Assembly (NCBI GenBank): GCA_964019425.1
Contig: OZ025859.1
Location: 372,001 to 436,000 of the forward strand
DNA: 64,000 nt
From: Flectonema sp. DT1601
Lineage: Eukaryota; Euglenozoa; Diplonemea; Diplonemida; Diplonemidae
Direction: 5' to 3'
Positions 8,623 through 16,522 of the stretch are shown piece after piece. The stretch's first letter is position 1. Each line of letters opens with the position of its first letter. Below the pieces are notes generated by a model, which saw only the letters and a list, made by a program, of their open reading frames with translations, was not told the origin of the DNA and ran no database searches. The position numbers were made by a program, and so were the translations under genes.

Positions 8623-10092
8623 CTATGGGATCTCAATGCTACCATATGCAAGGGTCTGCTTACCATCAGGGCATATGTACCGCTTGTCATCATATCTACT
8701 GAGTGCAACACGTTGGAACTCCTTTGTCATCAGTCTTGTACTCTTACTGGTTATGGAGTTGTAGGTCACGGACTTACTCTCACCAGTCTCAAGAGTGTTA
8801 GAGAAGTCATCTAATTTCAACTTTGCAGGCTTGGATCTTGGAACTCCCTTAGCTTTTACATGTGATTGGACTTCATCTGTGATGGTGTAAGCATATGTCT
8901 TGGCTCTTAAGAAGACACCCTCGCTGATCAGTTTACCATCCGTCTCATCCTTGAAGTACCCCGCAACTTTCTTGTGTTTGTTTGAGTATAGGAAGTGGTC
9001 CTCAGGGTAGTTGCAGGTGTCCAGTTCATCCTTGATACCTTCTAATGACTTATGCAGGTCATCTGTCTTGATTTGTAGGATGAAGCTGTCAGTGTCTGTG
9101 TATACAAGCGATATGTTGTCCCGTCCATAGTGTGGGATTAGCTTGTCATAGAAGAAGCCTGACATGAGTTGCTTGCTGTAGTCTAAGATCTGGCTTCCAG
9201 CGTATACAGGCTTGTTGAGAGTTACACTCCGCTTGTGCATATCCAACATGCAGAAGTTACCAATGTCAACTCTGCTGAACTTGAACGCATAGTGGGATTG
9301 TTCCTTAACCAGTTTGTCATAGTCGTTCTCAACAATCTTGCATGAAGCACGACCACGAACATTCTCTAGTGTCTTGCCATAGACTGCGTTATTCAGTAAC
9401 TTGTAAAGATCCTTCTCAAACTCATTCTTAGCCTGCTGTCTGAACCCAGTGTTCAACTCAATGTACTGTCTAAGCCAAGCCTTCTGATCATAGCTGACAA
9501 CGCGATGAACCTCCTTCAACACCAGCCCGTGATCCAACAGGAATGATAGGTACTCGATGTTGTAGATCTGTTTGATCCTTGGCTTGAAGTCGCATATCAA
9601 CTTCTTATGACCAGCCTTGTCCTTCAACTCACCCTTCTGATATGGAGACAGTTCATCATAGTCTACTGATCTGTTGTAAGGTGCGAGCGGGAAGTCCCAA
9701 TGGTCTTTGTGTAACGATTCAGGATAGTCGAGGTCAACCTCTATCGCGTATCCTGTTGGTTGTTGATTGTCATAGCTCCTTATGAACTCTGGGGTTACAA
9801 ATGAGGTGTCCTTCACCCACTGGAAGTTTGCATAGGGCAAGAACTTCATCATGGCCCATCCATACAAGTTGTTTGCATCGGTGTACCAAAGATAGCTCCT
9901 GTGAAGATAACTCCTGTGGATGGTATCCTCTCTAGCCATAAAATCGCGAATAGATATCAGAACGCCACCATCAGCTTTATATACATCCCAAATCGGCTGG
10001 ATGACATGGACCACATTGAGGCAACAAGACATCGCGAAGTTACTAAGCTTATGAAAGATTATCGAGAGAGTCAGGCAAACATCAAGAAGCAT
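8623..10092 (-). CDS. Protein-primed family B DNA polymerase, C-terminal part (Polinton/adintovirus relic, copy 1)
   Basis: 489 residues covering the palm and thumb of a DNA_pol_B_2-type polymerase: motif A YTDANNLYGWAM (residues 70-81), motif B KLLNNAVYGK (231-240) and motif C YTDTDSF (331-337). The terminal-protein and exonuclease regions of full-length relatives (about 1,000 residues or more) are absent, and the first 40 residues look unlike the family. Replicates linear DNA by protein priming in Polintons and adenoviruses. It is unrelated in detail to the plus-strand polymerase relic at 2373, so the unit holds two polymerase lineages. The open part is identical in all three copies. Fossil, truncated. 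Confidence 0.85.
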   Translation of the reverse strand: MLLDVCLTLSIIFHKLSNFAMSCCLNVVHVIQPIWDVYKADGGVLISIRDFMAREDTIHRSYLHRSYLWYTDANNLYGWAMMKFLPYANFQWVKDTSFVTPEFIRSYDNQQPTGYAIEVDLDYPESLHKDHWDFPLAPYNRSVDYDELSPYQKGELKDKAGHKKLICDFKPRIKQIYNIEYLSFLLDHGLVLKEVHRVVSYDQKAWLRQYIELNTGFRQQAKNEFEKDLYKLLNNAVYGKTLENVRGRASCKIVENDYDKLVKEQSHYAFKFSRVDIGNFCMLDMHKRSVTLNKPVYAGSQILDYSKQLMSGFFYDKLIPHYGRDNISLVYTDTDSFILQIKTDDLHKSLEGIKDELDTCNYPEDHFLYSNKHKKVAGYFKDETDGKLISEGVFLRAKTYAYTITDEVQSHVKAKGVPRSKPAKLKLDDFSNTLETGESKSVTYNSITSKSTRLMTKEFQRVALSRYDDKRYICPDGKQTLAYGSIEIP

Positions 10093-10365
10093 AACAAAGC
10101 CAACAAAGACAAACGAGCGAACTTAGAAAAGAAGCTCAAAAAGCAAAAGGCACACAATGAGGTAAAAGAAGAAGATGAAGGCAAGGATGACAGTGCGGAA
10201 AGGGAATTTATTCTTAAAGCATTGGGAAGTTCTCTGAAGGATATCGGAATCGATAAGGATAGGGCGTGGCAGATATTCAAACAGCAAGAAGGGAACAGAC
10301 AAACACGTTTAGAAGCAACAATCATTGCATACAGAGAAGAGATGTATCAAGCCACACGAGCCTAG
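10006..10365 (+). CDS. Lysine-rich coiled-coil ORF, 119 aa
   Basis: Starts MDHIEATRHREVTKLMKD, with a strongly charged helical region (about residues 20-60) and a second helical segment near the C-terminus. It overlaps the 5' end of the minus-strand polymerase by 87 bases. The frame is open further upstream, but this ATG is the first that leaves the polymerase-homologous area. The composition suggests nucleic-acid binding or an oligomerisation helix. Unrecognised. Confidence 0.45.
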   Translation: MDHIEATRHREVTKLMKDYRESQANIKKHNKANKDKRANLEKKLKKQKAHNEVKEEDEGKDDSAEREFILKALGSSLKDIGIDKDRAWQIFKQQEGNRQTRLEATIIAYREEMYQATRA

Positions 10366-10740
10366 CCTCCCGCTTCCTAGCCTCCTGCCACACAACCCTT
10401 AGCCTCCTGCAGACCACACTACAGGACCCTAGAACGCTCAACGCGGGACCCTAGACACTGCAACACAGTACCCTAGATAACTGGACCCTAGAAATTCTGA
10501 GTAGTTTCATACATACATTTTTTACTCTTAATATCGATTCGCTGAAGTTTATACCTCCCAACATATCTTTTCCCAGAGTTCGACAAAGAGCGAATGTAAG
10601 AAAACCTAACCAATTTGCCGACTCTGTTTTCTAACTACTAATACGGAGCAGTGCTGTAACAGGCATACATCTCTTTCTACTTCGAGTAGTGCTATAACAG
10701 GCATTGCGATTATTTCTACTTTGAGTTATGCTATAACAGG
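10366..10740. other. Non-coding spacer with short degenerate repeats (copy 1)
   Basis: It holds repeated CCTAGCCTCCTGC-like stretches just after the lysine-rich ORF, and four ACCCTAGA motifs spaced 15-25 bases apart (about 10433-10492). Diverged precursors of the minisatellite, ending GCTATAACAGGC or similar, begin near 10648. I see no gene. Confidence 0.6.
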
Positions 10741-10854
10741 CACATCTCCTTCTACTACTTTTGAGTAGCTATAACAGGCACATCTCCTTCTACTACTTTT
10801 GAGTAGCTATAACAGGCACATCTCCTTCTACTACTTTTGAGTAGCTATAACAGG
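10741..10854. repeat. 38-bp minisatellite, three perfect units (copy 1)
   Basis: Units at 10741-10778, 10779-10816 and 10817-10854, each starting CACATCTCCTTCTACTAC and ending GCTATAACAGG. At least three diverged units precede them (10648-10740). Copy 2 has three units (24379-24492) and copy 3 has four (39215-39366). They lie just upstream of the HNH-CCCH gene and could affect its promoter. Confidence 0.92.
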
Positions 10855-11098
10855 CGTGAATTATATCATTCCTCCACAGTTTCACCTTTCGACCCACAAC
10901 AATGGCTGATCTGTAGCACAGGAAACATGAGAGGACAAAAAGATTGTTGATAACACTCGAAAAAGAAACCGGTAAATTATGAAGCCGGTGCAAGTAGTCT
11001 CTGAATCAAGGAAATTTAATACAGGTAACAATCTATTTCCCACAGGATACCCCCCCCAAAAAAAACAACAACAACACCCAAAAGCAAAAACAACAACC

Positions 11099-12211
11099 AT
11101 GACATCTCCACCAAGTGACCTGCAGGGTGACCAGGATTACAGAAAACAATGGAATGTGACCGTAGCCGAGATCGCAGCAATCAAAGAGATTCAGATGGCA
11201 GAAATTAAAGGGAAAGACCTCAGCGAAGAACAAAAGGGAATTAAGGCGTTAGCAGAAATGAATCATGGTAACCTTGTCAACTACCTTAAGAAACTAGAGG
11301 AGAAAGAGAAAGAATACATGAAGCTGTTGAAGCCTACTGAGGTATAATTTTACTTTTTGTTTGTATCGCATTTCGGGGTAAACCTCTGAACGGGTCCGAC
11401 CTTTTTTTGTATTGGTCACAGTGCAGCCCTTCTGGCATGGTCATCACGCACTTAATAAACATTATTTAAAATACAGGCCAACCAATATCCATATCTGGAA
11501 GTCAAAGGAATAGACCCAAATGTGTTTAATGAATCACGCACAGCATCAATTACGTCGAGCAAGATGAGTTCGACTTGGAAGGTAGATATGGAAGCCTGTG
11601 AGGTCTGTGGGACCACAGAAGGACTTTCTCGTGCTCATATTATCTGCACACGAGCAGATGCCGACAGCATGGACATCGAGTACGAATCTAATCGCAACGT
11701 GCTTGTACTCTGTGGAACAAAAGACGGTTACACGTCAAGTGGTCGCCCAAGCACATGGAAATGTCACGCAATGTTCGACAGAAAAATAATGTCATTCATC
11801 CACGACCCGAATGATGAATCAATGACCAAGTTCTTTGTCATCGGTGGCCCACACCACGGCAAGGAGGTAACCTTAAAGCATAAGCCACACAGACGAACAC
11901 TGCACTCACATTTTGCACACTGCTTAAGAAATGAAAGTTTCAAGGGCTTGGTTACAGTGAAAACGGGTGGTGAAGGGTTTTCGGAAATCGTGGAGTGGGC
12001 CAAAAAAGTCGCACCTATAACCTCTGAAGCCAGCACCCCTGAAAAGAAAGAACAAAACAGAATGGAAGATGCATACATGCCACACAAACCTAGTTCTCCA
12101 CCAGAAGGCCGGCAAAGCGGTGGTATTAACAGCTTCTCCAAAAAAGGGCCGTGTCGGTACTTCAATAATGGTGGCTGTGTGCGGGGTAATAAATGTTGGT
12201 TTTCACACTGA
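11099..12211 (+). CDS. Spliced HNH nuclease with CCCH zinc finger (copy 1)
   Basis: Two exons, 11099-11341 and 11477-12211, give 325 residues. The 135-bp intron starts GTATAA, ends TACAG and is phase 0; the frame is continuous across it. Residues 1-81 form a charged coiled coil. An HNH-type centre follows: CEVC (122-125), AHII (His135), NVLVLC (155-160) and CHAMFD (177-182), the pattern seen in HNH_2-like proteins. The C-terminus is one CCCH finger, C-x7-C-x5-C-x3-H (Cys307 to His325), usually an RNA-binding module. The start is the ATG in CAACAACCATG. Nine full or partial copies of exon 2 occur in the window. DNA or RNA cleavage is inferred from family pattern. Confidence 0.75.
11367..11432 (+). 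repeat. Shared 66-bp module inside the HNH-CCCH intron
   Basis: The stretch from CGCATTTCGGGG to CAGCCCTTC, with TTTTTTTGTATTGGTCACAG inside, recurs with few changes at 12366-12434 upstream of the stand-alone PD-(D/E)XK-like gene. The intron may carry a promoter or splice element common to both genes. Confidence 0.7.
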
Positions 12212-12365
12212 CTTTCAACTTTATTATTAAGTGAACAGTGGACAAGACTCTTCATGCTTTCCTCTTTGGAAATATTGAGCCACTAGTCCACTAAAAAACC
12301 ATTTTACGTTTGCCATCTCTCATCTCAGCTGTGGTCTCAGAAGTGGACTAGTTCAACTGCAGTTA

Positions 12366-12434
12366 ACGCATTTTGAGGTAAACCTGTCTGAACGGATCCG
12401 ACCTTTTTTTGTATTGGTCACAGTACAGCCCTTC
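12366..12434 (+). promoter_or_regulatory. Shared 66-69-bp module upstream of the 277-aa gene
   Basis: Homologous to the intron module at 11367-11432. It sits about 80 bases upstream of the ATG at 12515. The rest of 12212-12514 has no ORF; it carries T-rich and palindromic pieces including ACTAGTCCACT and AGTGGACTAGT, an inverted pair near 12288 and 12342. Confidence 0.55.
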
Positions 12435-12514
12435 AGATTGAGTTGTTCTCTTAAAGTGAAACCACATTAGTAGGTATTCTTATAGTTAACACCAGCACCA
12501 AAAAAAACAACTAG

Positions 12515-13348
12515 ATGTTGAATAAGAAAGAAATGCGGCAGATGATGAGGGAAGAATTGCAGGAAATGAAACACATGCCTTGGCAAGCACCCAGTTCAGT
12601 GGCAACATCGACAAACTACACAGATTGTTCGCACATTTCCATTGCGGCTTCAGAGATATACACAAACGCAAAGGAATCCCGTCTTGTGAAAAACGCGTTG
12701 TCGCAGTGCTTTGGTACGAATTTCCAGTGGAAGGACATCTTTACTGTGACTGTAGCACCAGCACAGGATTTCGCTAATTTCTTCGAACAGGTAAGCGATG
12801 TGATTTGCACTAGTGTCGAAACAGATCGGCAGTGGAATCTACCATGGCACCTACCCAAGTTCAATAAGGATTCTTTGGTCTTGGGGAAAGAACTATTGCT
12901 GCATATTCGGTCCTGTCGGCTGGACTTTGTGCTGAGTATCGCTTCTATTATGGCTGGGGATTATGTCATGGGACCCAATGCAGCACTTGGTGCATGTCAT
13001 GGGAACTTAATCTATTGTGAGGTGGAGTCTGGTACCGCAGGGGAAGGTGGTTTCTATCAAACTGCGTGTGGTTTGTGCAGTCTTGCAAGGTCAGCTGCAG
13101 AGTTGGGACTTAACCAGTCTTATTATGGCATCTACTTTATGAAGAGCGGGCACAAGCACTTGCAGTGTGCCAGACTCTGTCGGGTAGAAATTGTTGGAGG
13201 ACAGCCAGTATTCTCTGCTGATGGGACATACTCCATGGATCAAGTGCCCAATCTAGTCCGTTCGTTGTTAGGACTTACTCAACAGTTTTTTCTAAACCCA
13301 GCTCGAGACACATCTGAGATGAATGATACTGATGTGGAAATGAATTAA
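12515..13348 (+). CDS. PD-(D/E)XK-like protein, 277 aa (copy 1)
   Basis: A short helical N-terminus (MLNKKEMRQMMREELQEM) precedes a domain whose C-terminal half follows the restriction-endonuclease-fold layout: Asp149 in GDYVMG, a strand with Glu169-Val-Glu171 (CEVES) where E-x-K is usual, then a Gly-rich turn and helix FYQTACGLCSLA with Gln182. This resembles REase-fold domains of Crinkler/RHS-type eukaryotic effectors. The missing lysine makes catalysis uncertain. GTAAGC at 12790 resembles a splice donor, but the frame runs on. Present only in copies 1 and 2. Confidence 0.5.
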   Translation: MLNKKEMRQMMREELQEMKHMPWQAPSSVATSTNYTDCSHISIAASEIYTNAKESRLVKNALSQCFGTNFQWKDIFTVTVAPAQDFANFFEQVSDVICTSVETDRQWNLPWHLPKFNKDSLVLGKELLLHIRSCRLDFVLSIASIMAGDYVMGPNAALGACHGNLIYCEVESGTAGEGGFYQTACGLCSLARSAAELGLNQSYYGIYFMKSGHKHLQCARLCRVEIVGGQPVFSADGTYSMDQVPNLVRSLLGLTQQFFLNPARDTSEMNDTDVEMN

Positions 13349-13488
13349 TGAAGTCCTCTAAACAACCACCGTCTTCCTTGCTAAAAGTGTTGATTCGTGA
13401 TAAGATTGGTAGACGCCAGAGAGCCAAAAGGTTTTGAACACATCTCATGCTTATGTATATAAGAACAAAACATATTCAGCCGAACAAC

Positions 13489-14553
13489 ATGTCAAGCGAT
13501 GAATTGAAGCTTGTTATGGAGCTTGCCCAGGCTGTTGCGAAGGAGAGGGAGTTGGTGTTGAAGCAGGAGATCAAGGAGTGGCAGGGGGAACTGAGGGAGG
13601 CTGAGCTTGATGAAGAAGAGGCAGCAGAAGGGCGTGGAAAGCGATTTCTGGTGAAGAAGATAAGGGACCTAAAGGAGAACATCGCAAAAGCCGAGGCAGC
13701 CTTAGAGAAACTAAGAAGTGGTGAAGATGTGGCAACGAAGTTGGCTGCAGTCCGGGGTGGGAAAGTACCCGCTGAAACCACACCTCCAACCCGGGAATTA
13801 CAGCAGCTGATGATTCCGAACTCCCCTGCTTTGGATGGGCCTGTTAGAGCTTCGGCTGCTGGTAAGTCTGCAAATAGCGCTGAAAGCCAGACAATTGATT
13901 CCGTTTTTTGTAAATTGAATGAAAATACCAAGTGGATGCCCTTTGACACAATCCCATCAACTGAAAAAACACCAACCACCTTGTTTGGAATCTTATTGTC
14001 ACAACAGAGATTATTGCGTTTAGAAGTGTGTTTTTCGAATCAAAATTACAAGTTCACCAGAGAATTTGCTACACCCTCAGGAGTTACAAGATCACTCTCC
14101 GGTATTCCTGATTGTTTGGTGTGTCTTAGTTCAAGCTTCGACAAGATCAAGCCAGCTAAAGGTTGCGGGCTCGATGTCTTGCATGACACTCGTAAAAAGC
14201 TGAAGGTTGTACTTATCAAACACGAATCCGGCGATAAGGGTCGCGATGAATCTATTAAGCAGCTTGCTGTTACAATGTGGTGTTTCAATAAAGAACGTGT
14301 GAACAGGAAGATACCACTCTATGGGATTGTAATTTGCAATAATGGTCTCATTCACCCGCTGAAGCTAACCACCACCAATGATGGACAGGAGCAGATACAT
14401 ACTGATGGGTGCTTATCGTCAGGTTACGTGGATAAGCTATGTCTGGCAATGCTTAAACAGAAAGTCGATGAAGCAGAATGTTGGAATGTTAATGAAGTCG
14501 CACCGACTAGGAAGAAGAAGGCCAACAAGGTGAAGCGAAAAAAGCATGCATAA
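13489..14553 (+). CDS. Coiled-coil header with PD-(D/E)XK-like domain, 354 aa (copy 1)
   Basis: Header residues 1-96 (MSSDELKLVMELAQAVAK...) form a coiled coil with cassette type A between QGEL (32-35) and KENIAKAE (62-69). The C-terminal domain has SGIPD (Pro207-Asp208), a strand VVLIKHE (240-246) and a helix with KQLA (257-260): a PD-(D/E)XK layout with the usual E-x-K replaced by K-H-E. The tail is Lys/Arg-rich (RKKKANKVKRKKHA), a likely nuclear localisation signal. The exon start CAG|CCGAACAACATG is shared with all header genes; a TATATAAG lies about 30 bases upstream. AATAAA at 14660 could be its polyadenylation signal. Confidence 0.6.
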   Translation: MSSDELKLVMELAQAVAKERELVLKQEIKEWQGELREAELDEEEAAEGRGKRFLVKKIRDLKENIAKAEAALEKLRSGEDVATKLAAVRGGKVPAETTPPTRELQQLMIPNSPALDGPVRASAAGKSANSAESQTIDSVFCKLNENTKWMPFDTIPSTEKTPTTLFGILLSQQRLLRLEVCFSNQNYKFTREFATPSGVTRSLSGIPDCLVCLSSSFDKIKPAKGCGLDVLHDTRKKLKVVLIKHESGDKGRDESIKQLAVTMWCFNKERVNRKIPLYGIVICNNGLIHPLKLTTTNDGQEQIHTDGCLSSGYVDKLCLAMLKQKVDEAECWNVNEVAPTRKKKANKVKRKKHA

Positions 14554-15065
14554 GTTAGTTTGTTTTTAGACTTGCACTTCCCCTGCAATAGCGGCTTCTC
14601 GTAACTTTTTGATTTGACTTCTTACGTTCCCGGTTGTCGCCAGTAGTAAAAATATGATGAATAAACTGAGTTCGAAAATCCAGACGTCTTCAGTAGCGGT
14701 TTTCTTTTAGGCCCGCACGTCTTTAGATTTTTTTCAACCTTCTACTTAGATCTTTCTTTTCTATTTGGCATACCCACTTGATTCTTATTCCTATTCCCAC
14801 CCTTGTTACTTTTCTTTCCACTCGGGGGATCCCTAAGTTTCTCTTTCATTTTCCTTCTCTCCCCTTTGCTTTTATTCTATTTCTTCAATGAGTTTTCTGC
14901 TGAAAGAAGACAACAAATCGGAAATAATCAAAAATACCAAGAGTCACCGCAATCATCTCTTCACAATACAGGGACACCATTGCAATTGCAATGAGATCAT
15001 CAGGACATCAGCGACCCTTTACATCATTCAGCAGATCCAAGCAATCGATTGATTTTGGATCCAAT
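14554..15065. other. 3' spacer after the PD-(D/E)XK-like gene (copy 1)
   Basis: It holds AATAAA at 14660-14665, then a long pyrimidine-rich stretch (about 14730-14890) and a purine-rich one leading into the small ORF at 15076. Short frames exist, but none I would call. Near-identical copies lie at 28192-28703, 42760-43271 and 56478-56989. Confidence 0.6.
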
Positions 15066-15075
15066 TCACCATCAG

Positions 15076-15360
15076 ATGTATGATGCACGCGGGGGAGGGA
15101 ATGTCTGTGGTGTTACATTTTTTATGGATGATAGTGATCACAACACAAGAGAACAGACTACTACCTTACACGTTTTGTATGCCAATTCCAATGCAGCGGG
15201 TTACTCAGGAAGCCTTCGCAATGCAACTTTCAAGAGCACCAATCACTATACTGTTCAAATCCAGCACCCTGAACCTCAAGAACTCCACAAGTACTTGAAT
15301 CCACGGCACAGGATTCGTGTAAAGTCCCTGTTGTTGGGTTTACTTTACTATCCTTTCTAA
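15076..15360 (+). CDS. Small ORF (copy 2), C-terminus altered by a junction
   Basis: Same protein as at 11-292 up to KYLNPRH. It then runs into sequence belonging to the protease 3' region, so its last residues are not native. It ends inside the convergent protease gene. Confidence 0.35.
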   Translation: MYDARGGGNVCGVTFFMDDSDHNTREQTTTLHVLYANSNAAGYSGSLRNATFKSTNHYTVQIQHPEPQELHKYLNPRHRIRVKSLLLGLLYYPF

Positions 15361-16131
15361 TAACATCCTAGTTCCAAATACAGGCAAGGATAAGACATGT
15401 TGGAGCCTGTCGAGTGGGTTTAGGTTGGTCGGATCGAGTGCGTTCTTTATATTACCTTTCATAAGTTTAATATCAGCGGCGTGCTTCTTCTTCTTGACAC
15501 AATTAGGATCATCATCGCAGTCCCTCTCAGCAGCGGAATATGCGAGATCGTGATGCATCGCCAACCTATCGAATCGACTCTTGGGTTTAGTTATAACATC
15601 CGATTGTGGGATGTCTTCGTTGTTTACTTCCCTGGTGATGTTGTCATCCAAGTTCTTGATCCTATCCTCCAACTTAGTACCAGGACCTGCAAACAAAGCC
15701 TTCTCAACCCCATTCTTAGTCAGAACTGGTAGATGTAATTCTGTGTTGGGGAAAACCCGTGTCAACCACTCATGGATACCACCACCCTTGATTATTCTGT
15801 CATTGTCGTCAACATCACCGTGATACTTTTTATATAAGAAATCGTGGTAGGAGTTTTCATCATGTACATTCTTTACAAAGTCGATGACGAAGTACCCACA
15901 CATTATGCTCTTCAAGTCCTGCAGTTGGGTAGTGGAATAGATGAGAGGTCGAACCCTTACTTCTTCGGGTGGAGGCATGCCAAATGAATCGAAGTACAAC
16001 GCAGGTCCAGAGTGGGGTATGAATAGACATGTCCAGTGGGTTCCAACAGAATCAGAGTGATGCAAGTTTATAAGATAGTAACCAGGGTCGAGATCGTGTG
16101 GTATTTCGTCGCGCATGAAAACCCCCGCCAA
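15340..16131 (-). CDS. Protease-phospholipase A2 relic (copy 2)
   Basis: Same two-domain protein as 466-1278, with the His-Asp-Cys triad and the GPG/HDLAY phospholipase signature all present. 263 residues from its first ATG here, against 270 in copy 1. It lies about 60 bases after the core-like ORF on the same strand. Confidence 0.8.
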   Translation of the reverse strand: MAGVFMRDEIPHDLDPGYYLINLHHSDSVGTHWTCLFIPHSGPALYFDSFGMPPPEEVRVRPLIYSTTQLQDLKSIMCGYFVIDFVKNVHDENSYHDFLYKKYHGDVDDNDRIIKGGGIHEWLTRVFPNTELHLPVLTKNGVEKALFAGPGTKLEDRIKNLDDNITREVNNEDIPQSDVITKPKSRFDRLAMHHDLAYSAAERDCDDDPNCVKKKKHAADIKLMKGNIKNALDPTNLNPLDRLQHVLSLPVFGTRMLLERIVK

Positions 16132-16190
16132 AGGTTTACCAATTTCTTTCAGGTAGCCTTCTATCTGGTAACTATACAGAGGTTCATAGT

Positions 16191-16478
16191 CTACATCATT
16201 GTTTTTTTTAATGAGGTGCCAGGCACGATAATGCCTCCACCTAGTAAGGCATCTGCAGCGGTATCGACGAGGACATGGGCGGCTAGTTTTAATACCTTCT
16301 TTGCAACCGTTTTAATACCGGATAGGACATCACTGAGGAACCCAGAACCCCTTGCAGCATCAACATCTAAATTGAGTCGTACGATTTTCCCCCGACTTCT
16401 CTTAATCCTCTCGGCATCCTCGTCGCTGATAGGAATCATATGGGGACCTCCTTCCTTTGGAACCTGAATTCGTATCAT
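16191..16478 (-). CDS. Short basic core-like protein, 95 aa (virus-like relic, copy 2)
   Basis: Starts MIRIQVPKEGGPHMIPISD, has a basic segment RIKRSRGK, then an amphipathic region and a Gly-rich end GGGIIVPGTSLKK. Small basic or hydrophobic proteins encoded beside the protease are typical minor virion components of adenovirus-like and adintovirus-like elements, so this is a candidate core or membrane-active capsid protein. Assignment rests on position and composition, not on a clear family motif. Confidence 0.5.
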   Translation of the reverse strand: MIRIQVPKEGGPHMIPISDEDAERIKRSRGKIVRLNLDVDAARGSGFLSDVLSGIKTVAKKVLKLAAHVLVDTAADALLGGGIIVPGTSLKKTMM

Positions 16479-16522
16479 CGGGTGCCGGGAAGACTTGACT
16501 CTTTGAAGTTGGTTGTCGCTTA

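Larger units (their letters stand above)
1..15065. repeat. Tandem mega-unit, copy 1
   Basis: First of three head-to-tail copies of a large compound unit. The start is set at the sequence TCACCATCAGATG, which recurs at 15066, 28704, 43272 and 56990. Copy 1 differs from copy 2 by an insert of about 770 bp with its own ORF (1449-2218), by about 160 bp around 250-440, and by a longer version of the coiled-coil gene. Elsewhere the copies differ at only scattered bases, so the duplication is recent or the copies are being homogenised. Confidence 0.93.

Noticed and set aside
10433-10492. Telomere-like repeats (ACCCTAGA).
   Set aside because: Only four degenerate copies with irregular spacing inside a gene-rich unit.
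10741-10854. CRISPR-like array.
   Set aside because: The 38-bp units abut directly without unique spacers, and the setting is eukaryotic; it is a minisatellite.
11522-12211. HNH-CCCH protein starting at a GTG codon at 11522.
   Set aside because: The frame continues upstream to a good splice acceptor (TACAG, to 11476) and joins in phase to the coiled-coil exon; an ATG start at MSSTWKV is the only other reasonable option.
12790-12800. Splice donor (CAG|GTAAGC) inside the 277-aa gene.
   Set aside because: The frame continues through it with sensible protein sequence in both copies and no in-phase acceptor is evident; it may be an unused or alternative site.
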